Origin: Ignavigranum ruoffiae
GTDB taxonomy: Bacteria > Bacillota > Bacilli > Lactobacillales > Aerococcaceae
DNA length: 64,000 bases
Direction of reading: 5' to 3'
Assembly (NCBI RefSeq): GCF_900110675.1
Contig: NZ_FOEN01000001.1
Span: 248,001-312,000, forward strand
Numbering within the stretch: the stretch's first letter is position 1; each line of letters begins with the position of its first letter. Below the pieces are notes generated by a model, which saw nothing but the letters and a program-made list of their open reading frames with translations, was not told where the DNA came from and did no database searches. Both the position numbers and the translations under genes were made by a program. This document shows positions 1 to 8,360 of the stretch, in pieces.

Positions 1-1277
1 TCATTTTCTTTAAATTTGATAAATGAATAGGCAATAAACATGTTAGGTACGGTCATTGCCACATTACTCATGGCCAACATAATTTCAAAGAATTGTTTAG
101 CATCATCGCCACCAAATGCTACGATGCCGAAGATTACACAAACAATGAATGTTTGCCACTTAACCGCATTGATGTAGATACCATCTTTCTTAACCGTCCA
201 TGATTCTGGCCATAATTCTTTCGGAGTTCCACCAATAAGTTGTTTAAGTGGTGAGAACACTAAGGTAAAGAAGGCACCCAGCATACCAAAGAACATACTA
301 ATTCCCATAAAACGCGCCACGTTTAATCCAATAGCACGAGAAATTCCTTCAGAAAGGTTCAAAGCTTGTCCGATTTGATATCCTAAATGATTCATAGTTA
401 AGTAAGCATGGTTACCTAAGGTAATTGGCACATCAGAATAACCATTAGCGCCGTAAGCGAAATTCCAGTTAGTAACGGCACCAAAGAGAAGAATTCCGAC
501 AGAATACATAATAATAATTACAACGGATGAAAGCATAATTGCTCTCGGGAATGTCTTCTCAGGATTTTCGGTTTCATCGATTACGCCACCGACCACTTCT
601 AGTCCCCCATAAGAGAAGACAGCATTCACGACGAATGAAAGGATAGGAATAATGCCTAGGAAATCAGCGTTAGGAGAAACAAAGAATCCTTCGACTGTAA
701 CAGGCTCTAAGAATTGTCCCTTATTTAAGATAAGCACTAATAAAGATCCAATCCATAGGAAGGCATTTAAACCGATGACTGCCGTACCACCGATTGATGC
801 AATTTTCTTAATTCGATCGGTTCCCTTTGTTGAAAGGAAGCTGAGTAGTAGAAGCATTGATAAACCTAAGATACCTAGAGATTTAACTGGACCTAAGCCA
901 AACAGGTTAAGATCTTGTAGCCGGTCAACCCCAAAGACTGCATGCGATAGAATAATCCAGAAACCAGAACCTACCCCAACTAACCAAACGACATAAGCAG
1001 CATACCAAAGAAAAGTCCCCATAAAAGCGAATTTTGGCCCAGATGATTTAGCCATCCAGGTATAAATTCCTCCTTCGGAATCTTTGAAAGCGGCTCCAAA
1101 TTCCGCAACAATAAATGCATAAGGGATAAAGAATAACAAGCCAGCCAATATGAACCAGGGAATCGAAGAATATCCCATCATATAAAATGATCGGGTCATA
1201 TTGGTAAAGCCATAAACTGATGTGAAGATCATCAGAATTAAGGCCATGACACCCATTTTCTTCTTGCCTTTTTCCAT
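1..1277 (-). CDS. yjeM: YjeM-like amino-acid permease (APC superfamily), 3' end cut by window edge
   Basis: About 425 codons are visible; the C-terminus lies beyond base 1. The protein starts MEKGKKKMGVMALILMIFTS and is strongly hydrophobic, with at least nine membrane spans. It has the APC-type first helix (FTSVYGFTN) and the segment SYGGLEVVGGVIDETENPEK. Overall it reads as the glutamate/GABA-family transporter YjeM, an inner-membrane amino-acid permease whose exact substrate I cannot fix. The start is set by AGGAGAGG about 5 bases upstream of ATG 1275-1277. A -10 hexamer and a catabolite-response element sit just upstream, so expression is probably repressed by CcpA when preferred sugars are present. 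The gene stands alone at its 5' side. Confidence 0.85.
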   Translation of the reverse strand, partial: MEKGKKKMGVMALILMIFTSVYGFTNMTRSFYMMGYSSIPWFILAGLLFFIPYAFIVAEFGAAFKDSEGGIYTWMAKSSGPKFAFMGTFLWYAAYVVWLVGVGSGFWIILSHAVFGVDRLQDLNLFGLGPVKSLGILGLSMLLLLSFLSTKGTDRIKKIASIGGTAVIGLNAFLWIGSLLVLILNKGQFLEPVTVEGFFVSPNADFLGIIPILSFVVNAVFSYGGLEVVGGVIDETENPEKTFPRAIMLSSVVIIIMYSVGILLFGAVTNWNFAYGANGYSDVPITLGNHAYLTMNHLGYQIGQALNLSEGISRAIGLNVARFMGISMFFGMLGAFFTLVFSPLKQLIGGTPKELWPESWTVKKDGIYINAVKWQTFIVCVIFGIVAFGGDDAKQFFEIMLAMSNVAMTVPNMFIAYSFIKFKEN

Positions 1278-1311
1278 ATACACCTCTCCTTTTTCTGTTG
1301 TAAGCATAGTA

Positions 1312-1327
1312 TAGCAAACGCTTCCAA
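1312..1327 (-). promoter_or_regulatory. Catabolite-response element (cre) overlapping the yjeM promoter
   Basis: Read on the minus strand this is TTGGAAGCGTTTGCTA, which fits the CcpA consensus WTGNAANCGNWNNCWW at every fixed position. It overlaps a TATACT -10 hexamer (1308-1313) about 30 bases upstream of the permease start, a position typical for repression. The binding by CcpA is inferred. Confidence 0.65.
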
Positions 1328-1584
1328 AATATTAATTGGAATCTGTTAATAAATTCATGAGCTAAACTGTTATATTCTTTCTTTCTCATCTGTATTATTA
1401 GAATGACTTTAGATTTTACAAATAGAATCTTATATCCTTAAGCTTCTTTTAAAATACAATATTATAATCTTCTCATTATATTTGAAATAAATATATTTAT
1501 TATTTGCTTATAATATTCAAACAGTTGATCATTTTTCAGTCAATCTATGATAATAATACACTTTATAGACTTAAATTCATAAAG

Positions 1585-1627
1585 AAAGCTGCCCCCGCCT
1601 AAGATTTCGCCTAAGCAAGGACAGTTT
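1585..1627 (-). terminator. Weak possible terminator after the TcaA-like gene
   Basis: On the minus strand, AAACTGTCC (1619-1627) can pair with GGGCAGCTTT (1585-1594) with one mismatch and one G-U pair, closing a loop of about 24 bases, followed by CTTTCTTT. The stem is short and the U-tract broken, so this is tentative. Confidence 0.3.
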
Positions 1628-1649
1628 ACTTAAATTATTGTGTGGTATT

Positions 1650-3197
1650 TTAATCTTTTAACTTAACCGCCTTAAAATTATAGCCTTCTAAAATTTGAAA
1701 GACAGAGTCGAGAGTATATGTATTATCATATTTATAAGAATATTCGGTATATTTATCGCTCGTTAATTGATTTTCATCATTCACAAATAAATCGGTAAAA
1801 CCGAAGACTTCTGTTTCTGTATCACGGACTTGTTTCTTGTCGCGGTCATATGATGTAATTGTATATACGCCGACAATGGTCCCGTCTTGAGTCACATTTT
1901 CTAATTCTAGCAGATCGTTGGCTGTATGATAAGGACGGTAATAGTAACGTTCCGCTTTGATTTCATAAGCACCAAATAGGGTATCCGGATATTTTTGTTT
2001 AATCTTTTCATCGATTTTCTTAATCAGATTTTGCCAATCTTTGAGGTCTTTAAATTGTTCGGCGACTTGAAGCATGTTCTGAGCTTGACGTTCAATCTGT
2101 CCTTGTTCTTCGACCAATAAGCCTGCTTCTTTCATCTTTTCCAGAATTTCTGGTTTAATCTTAATTTTTACCACATCGTTATTACGTATTGCTCCGTTAT
2201 TCTCGACTTCAAAGGCTTCTTTGTTAAGAAAATTACTATAAGGTGGTTGGAAGGTTGTATCAATTCGAGCTTGTCCAACTCCTGAAGTCCCGACAAAATT
2301 GACTACCACATGGCGATTCAATGTTTCCAGGCTTAAGGTTTCTGGTTCTTCTAGACCAGCGACGGTATAACTTATCTTGCCTTCATTTTCTACAAGATAG
2401 TCTTGATCTTCAAGTAATTTTAGGGAAGGTTGGGTCAAGGCAATGGTAATTTGATCGCCATTCTTCAGATTCTGACTATCGTCGGTCAGGTAAACTTCTA
2501 AATCCTCAAACGGAGCTTGGAAATGACTTTCTAGCACAGCTTTTCCTGTGCCAGAGAAACCTTGATAGCTAATTTCTATCGCTTTTTTCAGATCTTCTTG
2601 GCTGAATTTAGGTTGGACTTTAAGGCCCTTGACTGTCGCATAGAAATAATCATTCTTAAAAATATTAGGCAGGTCTTGAGTCAAAGAAACTTTAATACGG
2701 TCTTGATTTGCTAAATCTTTATCTGGGTTCACTTGGAAATGAATCTGGTCGCTAATCTCATCAACACTACTTGACCATTCATATTCACTTAAGACACTTT
2801 CAAGTTTAGCTTTATCAAAACGAGCAGAGACTTCCCCCATCTGATCGATTCCTTTAAATTCGAGTTCTACATAATCTTGTAAGGCTAGGGAAAGCTTTTG
2901 TTCAGTACTGGTCGTCGTTTCTTCGGACGTTTCCTCACTGCTTTGCTGGCTAGTAACCTCCGTTGTTTCACTGTGTTCTGGCGACTCGCTTTGGCTAGTA
3001 AGCTCTGGACTGGTTTCTTGACTTTGTTCGCTACTTTCAGGTTGAGGGTTAAAAATACTTTGCATGGCTTGATTGAATTCTTGGTATTTCTTTTCAACCG
3101 TTGGCAGATAAGGACGGCTAATTACATAGCCGCCGACCAATAAAATGAGAATAATAATGACGATGTAAATTTTCTTGCGAATGTCTTTTTCAGTCAT
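1650..3197 (-). CDS. Membrane-anchored protein with three TcaA/YvbJ-like repeat domains
   Basis: 515 residues. One N-terminal membrane span (about 10-26) is followed by a Ser/Thr/Glu/Gln-rich linker (about 52-99) and an extracytoplasmic body. Three related segments begin at about 108, 206 and 296, each with the pattern hydrophobic-F/Y-x-G-x-x-G-x-G/S-x-A followed by an N-D-x-I/V-K/T motif (ELEFKGIDQMGEVSARF, EISYQGFSGTGKAVL, VNFVGTSGVGQARI). This resembles the repeats of the TcaA/YvbJ envelope proteins, but the usual N-terminal zinc ribbon is missing. A different C-terminal domain (about 380-515) follows. Start: AGGAGGGCGCT then ATG. A cell-envelope role is inferred; the function is unknown. 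Single gene, divergent from the acetyltransferase. Confidence 0.6.
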   Translation of the reverse strand: MTEKDIRKKIYIVIIILILLVGGYVISRPYLPTVEKKYQEFNQAMQSIFNPQPESSEQSQETSPELTSQSESPEHSETTEVTSQQSSEETSEETTTSTEQKLSLALQDYVELEFKGIDQMGEVSARFDKAKLESVLSEYEWSSSVDEISDQIHFQVNPDKDLANQDRIKVSLTQDLPNIFKNDYFYATVKGLKVQPKFSQEDLKKAIEISYQGFSGTGKAVLESHFQAPFEDLEVYLTDDSQNLKNGDQITIALTQPSLKLLEDQDYLVENEGKISYTVAGLEEPETLSLETLNRHVVVNFVGTSGVGQARIDTTFQPPYSNFLNKEAFEVENNGAIRNNDVVKIKIKPEILEKMKEAGLLVEEQGQIERQAQNMLQVAEQFKDLKDWQNLIKKIDEKIKQKYPDTLFGAYEIKAERYYYRPYHTANDLLELENVTQDGTIVGVYTITSYDRDKKQVRDTETEVFGFTDLFVNDENQLTSDKYTEYSYKYDNTYTLDSVFQILEGYNFKAVKLKD

Positions 3198-3333
3198 AGC
3201 GCCCTCCTAAAATAATCTAAAAAAGTATCAAAACGATTAAAAATTTCACAGTTATTTTTTATAAGTTTATTATTGTTATCTCTAAGATTGTACGATAAAT
3301 TTAGCCTATCTGACAATTATAATGAGGTGAATT

Positions 3334-3900
3334 ATGTCTGAACTATTCATTCGAACAGCCCAGAAAAGTGATGCTGCAGCGATTCTTGAAATCTATCAAC
3401 CTTATGTGAGCCAGAGCACGGTCACATTTGAAACAGTGACCCCCTCTTTAGCTGAAATTGAGCACAGAATTCTGCATACTTTAACTAACTATCCTTACCT
3501 CGTCGGTGAAATAGATGGCCAGATTATTGGCTACGCTTATGCAAGACGATTCCGTGAACGCCAGGCCTATGCTTCGACTGCTGAAATGAGTCTGTATCTT
3601 GACCGAACCATTCGTGGCAAAGGATATGGCCAGTTACTATTATCAGCATTAGAAAATGCCCTACAAGATCGAGGTATTAGCAACCTGATCTCAATTGTCG
3701 AGGCTTCCAATTATGGCAGTCTCAAATTCCATGAGAAAAATGGTTTTATTCGCTCAGGATTCTTGGCACGCGTCGGCTATAAATTTGATCAGTGGTTAGA
3801 TATTCATATCCTAAGTAAAGCTTTGACCTCAGATCAACCTATTATTTCTTTTCAAGACTTCACACCATCAAAAGATACGATAACCAAAATGACTGATTAA
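3334..3900 (+). CDS. GNAT N-acetyltransferase, phosphinothricin-acetyltransferase-like
   Basis: 188 residues of one GNAT domain. Beta-strand one is LFIRTAQKSDAAAILEIYQPYV, the motif for the PAT/MnaT (YncA) subgroup, with TFET near residue 32. The acetyl-CoA loop is RGKGYGQLL (about 95-103), and the later motif NYGSLKFHEKNGFIRSG is typical. It probably acetylates a small amine or amino acid such as methionine sulfone or sulfoximine, using acetyl-CoA in the cytoplasm; the substrate is unproven. GAGGTG precedes ATG 3334 by 5 bases. The 3' end overlaps the convergent sortase-like gene by 33 bases, so the last roughly 30 residues may be poorly conserved. Confidence 0.8.
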   Translation: MSELFIRTAQKSDAAAILEIYQPYVSQSTVTFETVTPSLAEIEHRILHTLTNYPYLVGEIDGQIIGYAYARRFRERQAYASTAEMSLYLDRTIRGKGYGQLLLSALENALQDRGISNLISIVEASNYGSLKFHEKNGFIRSGFLARVGYKFDQWLDIHILSKALTSDQPIISFQDFTPSKDTITKMTD

Positions 3901-4569
3901 CATCCCTAATTCAATATCCCAACGACAGTATTGAATATAAATCATATCTTCTTGATTACCCTGATAAATCAGTTCAGGTATCGAATAACGACCATAAAAA
4001 TGATGATCTGCTTCTTCTACGTTAATATTTAATATTTGGGTAATTTCATAACCCTTACTGAGTCCTTCGCGATCGGTCAAGATTACCTGACTGCCCTCAT
4101 GGAGCAAATCTTGAGCGACCAAGGGTTGAAAAGGTCCTGAATTCGAAAGATCATAATAATGACCAAAGAAGCTATTCATTCCATGCTGGCCTACTTTAAC
4201 TACTTGATTGCTAGCTAGGGCTTGGTTCAAATGATCAAAGTCGGTCCCTTTCCCACTATTACCGGACATATCTTGGAAGGCGAAAGTTACCCCGTTAATA
4301 TACAGACTATTGGCCGGATAACCTAACGCTTGGCCCTCTGCCTTAAAAACTTGGCGCTTAGGCTGATAATTCAAAGGTAAGCCCTGAAACATTAAATGAT
4401 CTTGACCATAGGGCTGCGGATAAGAGCTAGGATAGACTGGCTGATGAATGACCACCGGTTCTTGACTCAAGACTGTTGGACCGCCATAATTCTGCGGATG
4501 CCAATAGTCAAAATTAAGCGACAACATAAAGGGAAAAGCAATGGTTAGAAAGAAATTCGCTAGCTTCAT
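3868..4569 (-). CDS. Sortase-like protein, atypical
   Basis: 233 residues with an N-terminal hydrophobic segment (about 4-19) acting as signal or anchor, then a Pro/Tyr/Gln-rich stretch (about 25-70). The C-terminal half reads like a sortase barrel: FFGHYYDLSNSGPFQPL (candidate catalytic His137), then a GSQVILTDREG strand, and IYIQYCRW (candidate Cys215 in the place of TLxTC). The usual Arg is either Arg216, directly after Cys, or Arg231, so the active site is unusual or degenerate. If active it would join surface proteins to the wall, but no LPxTG substrate is encoded nearby. Start: GGAAAGGAAAACACACC then ATG. Recognition is by pattern only. Confidence 0.45.
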   Translation of the reverse strand: MKLANFFLTIAFPFMLSLNFDYWHPQNYGGPTVLSQEPVVIHQPVYPSSYPQPYGQDHLMFQGLPLNYQPKRQVFKAEGQALGYPANSLYINGVTFAFQDMSGNSGKGTDFDHLNQALASNQVVKVGQHGMNSFFGHYYDLSNSGPFQPLVAQDLLHEGSQVILTDREGLSKGYEITQILNINVEEADHHFYGRYSIPELIYQGNQEDMIYIQYCRWDIELGMLISHFGYRIF

Positions 4570-4590
4570 GGTGTGTTTTCCTTTCCATTA

Positions 4591-6090
4591 TCAATGAGGT
4601 AACATCATGCGAGCAACATCCAATTGTCTTAATTTCGGTGTCTTCTTATAAGAATGGTCTTCCATCTTACTTAGAATTTGATCAATCAGAGCGACGGCTT
4701 CAACAATATGTTCTCCCTTGTTTAACATAACGACTTCGGCATGAGCGCTTCGAGCCGCATCGGTGATTTCGGATCGAGTTGGAACGCCATTACTAATCAA
4801 GGAGCCAAGGACTTCAGTCCCCCAAACAACTGGGATTGAAGCTGCTTCACAAATCCAAAGAATTTCTTCTTGCAGTTCGGCTAAGCGGACATAGCCACTT
4901 TCTACCGCTAAATCTCCGCGGGCAATCATGACACTAAATGGATTTTTACTCGCGGCTGTCATGATAATCTCACCTAAATTTTTAAAGGCTTGGACGGTTT
5001 CAATTTTGGCCATCAAGTGGACTTGATTTGCGGACGAAGTTCGATTTTCTTCAATAAAGGCTTGCACTTCTTTAATATCTTTTGCCGTTCTAACAAAGGA
5101 AATACCGATGATATCAGCATGATCAAGGGCAAAACGCAAATCCTCCCGATCCTTATCATCTAGAATGCCAATTTCGAAATTTGAATTGGGGAAATTTAAC
5201 CCTTTTTCTGCTTTTAATCGGGTCTTTCCACCTTTGACTTTCTCAACACGGAGGGTAAACGATTGGTCAGTCTGGGCAAGCACTCGCCCTTCAATACTGC
5301 CATCATCAATTAAGACGGGATCATTGATCTTTAAAGATTGGTAAATTCCGGGCAATGAACAACCGGCTACCACTTTGACCGCTTCTTCAATATCTAGAGG
5401 TAGGTCTTTGAAATTACGGGTGATACAAATTTGGTCGCCACGACTGACTTTGGGATTTTTATAGGGAGTAAATACCCATTCTGTCCTAATTTTAGGACCG
5501 GCAATATCCATCAGAATTGGAATTGATAGTTCGTTTGCTCTAGCTACTTGCTGAATATTGTCAATCATTCCTTGCCAGATTTCAGCATTGTCATGAGCAC
5601 AATTAATGCGAGCTACATTCATCCCTTTATCCACTAGCTTCTGCAATAAATCAGTATCTTCTGCAGCTGCCGCCGGTAAGGTAACCATAATGCGGGTATG
5701 ATGATGATCTGGTTTGGGTCCATAACAAGCCCGAGTGTTCTTAATTAAGCGATAATATTCATGAAGAAATTCTTGCCGATCTGGATGATGATAGGTTTGG
5801 GGAAGCTGATGTATAGCTTCAAAAGAAGCTATCGTTGCTTCCAAGGTCGCTAACGTTTTAGCCTCTAATCGACCTAGACTTGATAGACCATAACTCATTA
5901 ATTGTTCCTGAATAGAACGAATATCTCGTCGACGTAGAGCTAAGTAAGCCAACAAATTTTGAGCACTCTCTTTAAATTCTGGCCGTTCAATCTTAGCTTC
6001 CCATTCGTCATAGGCCGATTGACTTTCTTCTAAGACATCGTGATAAAGTTTTTTTAATTGTCGATATTCTTGTTGGATATCCTTCATCAT
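4591..6090 (-). CDS. Noncanonical pyruvate kinase with N-terminal helical domain
   Basis: 499 residues. The first roughly 125 are helical and contain LRRRDIRSIQEQL...GLSSLGRLEAKTLATLEA, a module known in a divergent pyruvate kinase branch. The catalytic barrel follows: MNVARINCAH, DIAGPKIRTE, MAKIET (catalytic Lys, metal-binding Glu) and IARGDLAVESG. The C-terminal effector domain and PEP-utilising domain of the main enzyme (54926-56689) are absent. Lys replaces the Glu of GPEIR, and the K+-binding Ser and Thr are Ala and Ile. The family links potassium independence to this Lys. It should convert PEP and ADP to pyruvate and ATP; another acceptor cannot be excluded. ATG 6090 is chosen because GAGGG lies 5 bases upstream; a GTG two codons earlier overlaps that site. 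Confidence 0.75.
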   Translation of the reverse strand: MMKDIQQEYRQLKKLYHDVLEESQSAYDEWEAKIERPEFKESAQNLLAYLALRRRDIRSIQEQLMSYGLSSLGRLEAKTLATLEATIASFEAIHQLPQTYHHPDRQEFLHEYYRLIKNTRACYGPKPDHHHTRIMVTLPAAAAEDTDLLQKLVDKGMNVARINCAHDNAEIWQGMIDNIQQVARANELSIPILMDIAGPKIRTEWVFTPYKNPKVSRGDQICITRNFKDLPLDIEEAVKVVAGCSLPGIYQSLKINDPVLIDDGSIEGRVLAQTDQSFTLRVEKVKGGKTRLKAEKGLNFPNSNFEIGILDDKDREDLRFALDHADIIGISFVRTAKDIKEVQAFIEENRTSSANQVHLMAKIETVQAFKNLGEIIMTAASKNPFSVMIARGDLAVESGYVRLAELQEEILWICEAASIPVVWGTEVLGSLISNGVPTRSEITDAARSAHAEVVMLNKGEHIVEAVALIDQILSKMEDHSYKKTPKLRQLDVARMMLPH

Positions 6091-6214
6091 GATCACCCTC
6101 TACCCTTTATTATGAGTCTATCATATCAGAAAAAGCTTGGACGTGCTCCTAAATATTCTTCAGGATCGCCAAAAACTAAGTTATAATGGTAAAGAAGAAA
6201 GTGAGGTTATCAAT

Positions 6215-6697
6215 ATGTTGCAACGTATCCCCTGGGATCAGTACTTTATGTCTCAATCTTTAATTCTATCTAGTCGGTCAACCTGTGAACGTTTGCGTGT
6301 GGGAGCAACCATTGTACGCGATAAGCGGATTATTGCTGGCGGATACAATGGCTCAGTCCATGGTGAAACGCACTGTATTGATCAGGGATGTCTATTAGAA
6401 GATGGCCATTGTATCCGAACCATTCATGCTGAGATGAATGCAATTCTTCAATGTGCCCGTTTCGGTGCTCAGACCGAGGGTGCCAGTATCTATGTCACTC
6501 ATTTCCCCTGCTTAAATTGTAGTAAAGCCATTATTCAGGCCGGTTTGAAACAGGTCTATTATCTGCATGATTATGCCAATCATCCATATGCCCTTCATTT
6601 ATTCAAACAGGCTGGCGTTGAGATTAACCAAATTGATTTCCCCGCTAACTTTTTTACCGATTTAGAGGAAAGTCTACCCTTAGCCTCAAGAAAGTGA
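6215..6697 (+). CDS. comEB: Deoxycytidylate (dCMP) deaminase, ComEB family
   Basis: 160 residues. Zinc-dependent deamination of dCMP to dUMP feeds thymidylate synthesis; in Bacillus the orthologue lies in the late competence operon. The fold is clear: [25 protein letters not shown] at the start, the zinc-ligand and proton-shuttle motif HAEMNA (about residues 70-75), and PCLNC with the other two zinc ligands. The ATG at 6215 is preferred over in-frame starts from 6137 because GTGAGG lies just upstream, a TATAAT -10 box sits at 6182-6187, and the protein then matches the family's MKRISWNQYF-type beginning ([11 protein letters not shown]). The last 12 bases overlap the convergent glpK. Confidence 0.85.
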   Translation: MLQRIPWDQYFMSQSLILSSRSTCERLRVGATIVRDKRIIAGGYNGSVHGETHCIDQGCLLEDGHCIRTIHAEMNAILQCARFGAQTEGASIYVTHFPCLNCSKAIIQAGLKQVYYLHDYANHPYALHLFKQAGVEINQIDFPANFFTDLEESLPLASRK

Positions 6698-8197
6698 GTC
6701 TGATAAGTTAGCGAATAATTGGGCTGCCCTGACTGCTTTCTGCCACCCTTGATATAATTGCTGGGCTTTCGCTCTAGGCATTTGACTTTGAAAAGTTTTT
6801 CCTGGATCGATCAGGTCTTTTAATTGGTCAAGATTTTGCCAGAAACCAACCGCTAGTCCCGCCAAATACGCTGCCCCTAGGGCTGTGGTTTCCAGATGAT
6901 GGACCCGTTGAATTTCTATATCTAATAAATCGGCTTGGAATTGCATCAGATAATCATTCAAACAAGCCCCGCCATCGACTTTTAATACAGGAATAACAAG
7001 CTGACTCTCTTCTTGCATCAAATCGACAATATCTTTGACTTGGTAAGCAATTGACTGCAAAGTTGCTTTGACCAAGTCATTTTTGTTACTGGCTCGGTTT
7101 AAGCCAAAGATTGCTCCGCGCACCTGGGAATCCCAATATGGAGCCGCCAATCCGGTAAAGGCTGGAACTAGATAGATTGCTTCTTCTTTTTGGGCGGCTT
7201 CGGCCATGGCTTGACTTTCTTTAGCCTGATCGAACAAATTCAGCTGATCTCTTAACCATTGAATAGCTGATCCAGCCGTAAATATTGACCCTTCCATGGC
7301 ATAAAATATTTGATCATCGAGCACATAAGCGATGGTTGTCAACAATTGATTCTGGGAGATTTTCGCTTTCTGTCCCATATTCATCATTATGAAAGCTCCC
7401 GTACCATAAGTCGCTTTAATCATTCCAGCTTCGAAAGCCAATTGTCCAAACAAAGCAGCTTGTTGATCACCAATCATGGCGGTGATGGGCACCGGTTGGC
7501 CGAAAAATTGGAAAGAATCAGTATAACCATAAATCTCAGAATTTGACCGGACTTCAGGTAACATGGCGGCAGGAATGCCAAAAAGGTCGAGTAATTCTGG
7601 ATCCCATTGGCCTGTTTCAATATTAAATAATAAAGTGCGGCTCGCATTGGTATAATCCGTGGCGTGAACTTGGCCAGCAGTCAATTTCCACAATAACCAA
7701 CTATCAATCGTTCCAAAGCATAATTCGCCAGCTTCAGCCCGCTGCTGTCCATCTTGAATATGGTCTAGAATCCAGCGTATTTTGGTGGCTGAGAAGTAGG
7801 CATCAATAATTAATCCGGTCTTAGCCTGAATCATCGGTTGGTATCCTTGATCAATATAATGCTGGCAGAGCTCGGCTGTCTGGCGTGATTGCCAAACAAT
7901 TGCAGGATAGACGGGCTTGCCGGTTTGCCGATCCCATACAACCGTCGTTTCACGCTGATTGGTTATGCCAATGGCTGCGATTTGTTGGGGAAGAATCGAA
8001 GAATGGATGAAAGCTTCCGCAATCACTGCTTGGATAGATTGCCAGATTTCTTCAGCATCATGTTCTACCCAGCCTTCTTGAGGGAAATATTGAGTAAATT
8101 CAACCTGTCCCATTCCCATAACTTGTCCTTGATGGTTGATAATTAAGGCTCGGCTACTGGTGGTCCCCTGATCCAAAGTTAGAATATATTGCTCCAT
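6686..8197 (-). CDS. glpK: Glycerol kinase
   Basis: 503 residues, the normal family length. It phosphorylates glycerol to sn-glycerol 3-phosphate with ATP in the cytoplasm. Motifs: DQGTTSSRA (phosphate 1), [31 protein letters not shown] and [20 protein letters not shown]. In enterococcal GlpK the enzyme is activated by HPr phosphorylation of His232 in a YHFYG context; here the matching segment is FQFFG with Gln230, so that control is probably lost. Start: AGGAGGCC then ATG. The leader carries a near-consensus cre and a large inverted repeat. No glpF or glycerol-phosphate oxidase gene is adjacent. Confidence 0.95.
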   Translation of the reverse strand: MEQYILTLDQGTTSSRALIINHQGQVMGMGQVEFTQYFPQEGWVEHDAEEIWQSIQAVIAEAFIHSSILPQQIAAIGITNQRETTVVWDRQTGKPVYPAIVWQSRQTAELCQHYIDQGYQPMIQAKTGLIIDAYFSATKIRWILDHIQDGQQRAEAGELCFGTIDSWLLWKLTAGQVHATDYTNASRTLLFNIETGQWDPELLDLFGIPAAMLPEVRSNSEIYGYTDSFQFFGQPVPITAMIGDQQAALFGQLAFEAGMIKATYGTGAFIMMNMGQKAKISQNQLLTTIAYVLDDQIFYAMEGSIFTAGSAIQWLRDQLNLFDQAKESQAMAEAAQKEEAIYLVPAFTGLAAPYWDSQVRGAIFGLNRASNKNDLVKATLQSIAYQVKDIVDLMQEESQLVIPVLKVDGGACLNDYLMQFQADLLDIEIQRVHHLETTALGAAYLAGLAVGFWQNLDQLKDLIDPGKTFQSQMPRAKAQQLYQGWQKAVRAAQLFANLSDSLS

Positions 8198-8227
8198 AAT
8201 GGCCTCCTATTCAATAGCTAATATTTA

Positions 8228-8241
8228 TGAAAACGTTTAAA
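8228..8241. promoter_or_regulatory. Probable cre site upstream of glpK
   Basis: TGAAAACGTTTAAA, one position off the CcpA consensus TGWAANCGNTNWCA, lies 31-44 bases upstream of the glpK start. It fits carbon catabolite repression of glycerol use; binding is inferred. Confidence 0.55.
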
Positions 8242-8256
8242 TTTTTTGAAAAAATA

Positions 8257-8314
8257 AAGTTTATATCTTTCTCAATTGATTCTTGCTTAGCAAACATTCG
8301 AAAGATATAAACTT
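8257..8314 (-). terminator. 15-bp perfect inverted repeat with U-rich tail in the glpK leader
   Basis: AAGTTTATATCTTTC (8257-8271) and GAAAGATATAAACTT (8300-8314) are perfectly complementary, with a 28-base loop. On the minus strand the stem is followed by TATTTTTTC. It lies after the DUF2786 gene and before glpK. It could end the upstream transcript or act as a leader terminator for glpK, as in the GlpP-antiterminated glp leaders of Bacillus. Confidence 0.55.
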
Positions 8315-8360
8315 CAACATAGATATTAATTAAATAAACCTGCGAAACCAGTTTCTAAGG

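Larger units (their letters stand above)
1278..1649. other. AT-rich intergenic region between yjeM and the TcaA-like gene
   Basis: No credible gene. It holds the yjeM ribosome-binding site, promoter and cre (1283-1327), then about 230 very AT-rich bases with no visible structure, then a weak hairpin (1585-1627) that may end transcription of the gene starting at 3197. Confidence 0.5.

Noticed and set aside
652-996. Plus-strand open frame of 114 codons
   Set aside because: Antisense shadow of the permease; no ribosome-binding site and low-complexity Pro/Arg/Ser composition.
1048-1389. Minus-strand open frame of 113 codons
   Set aside because: It lies in a different frame over the start of the YjeM-like permease, crosses its promoter and has no family features.
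1590-1617. Direct repeat gcctaag...gcctaag as a possible regulatory site
   Set aside because: Only 7 bases twice; more simply part of the loop of a weak hairpin.
6137-6214. Longer N-terminus for the dCMP deaminase
   Set aside because: The -10 box at 6182-6187 lies inside it and the added residues do not match the family.
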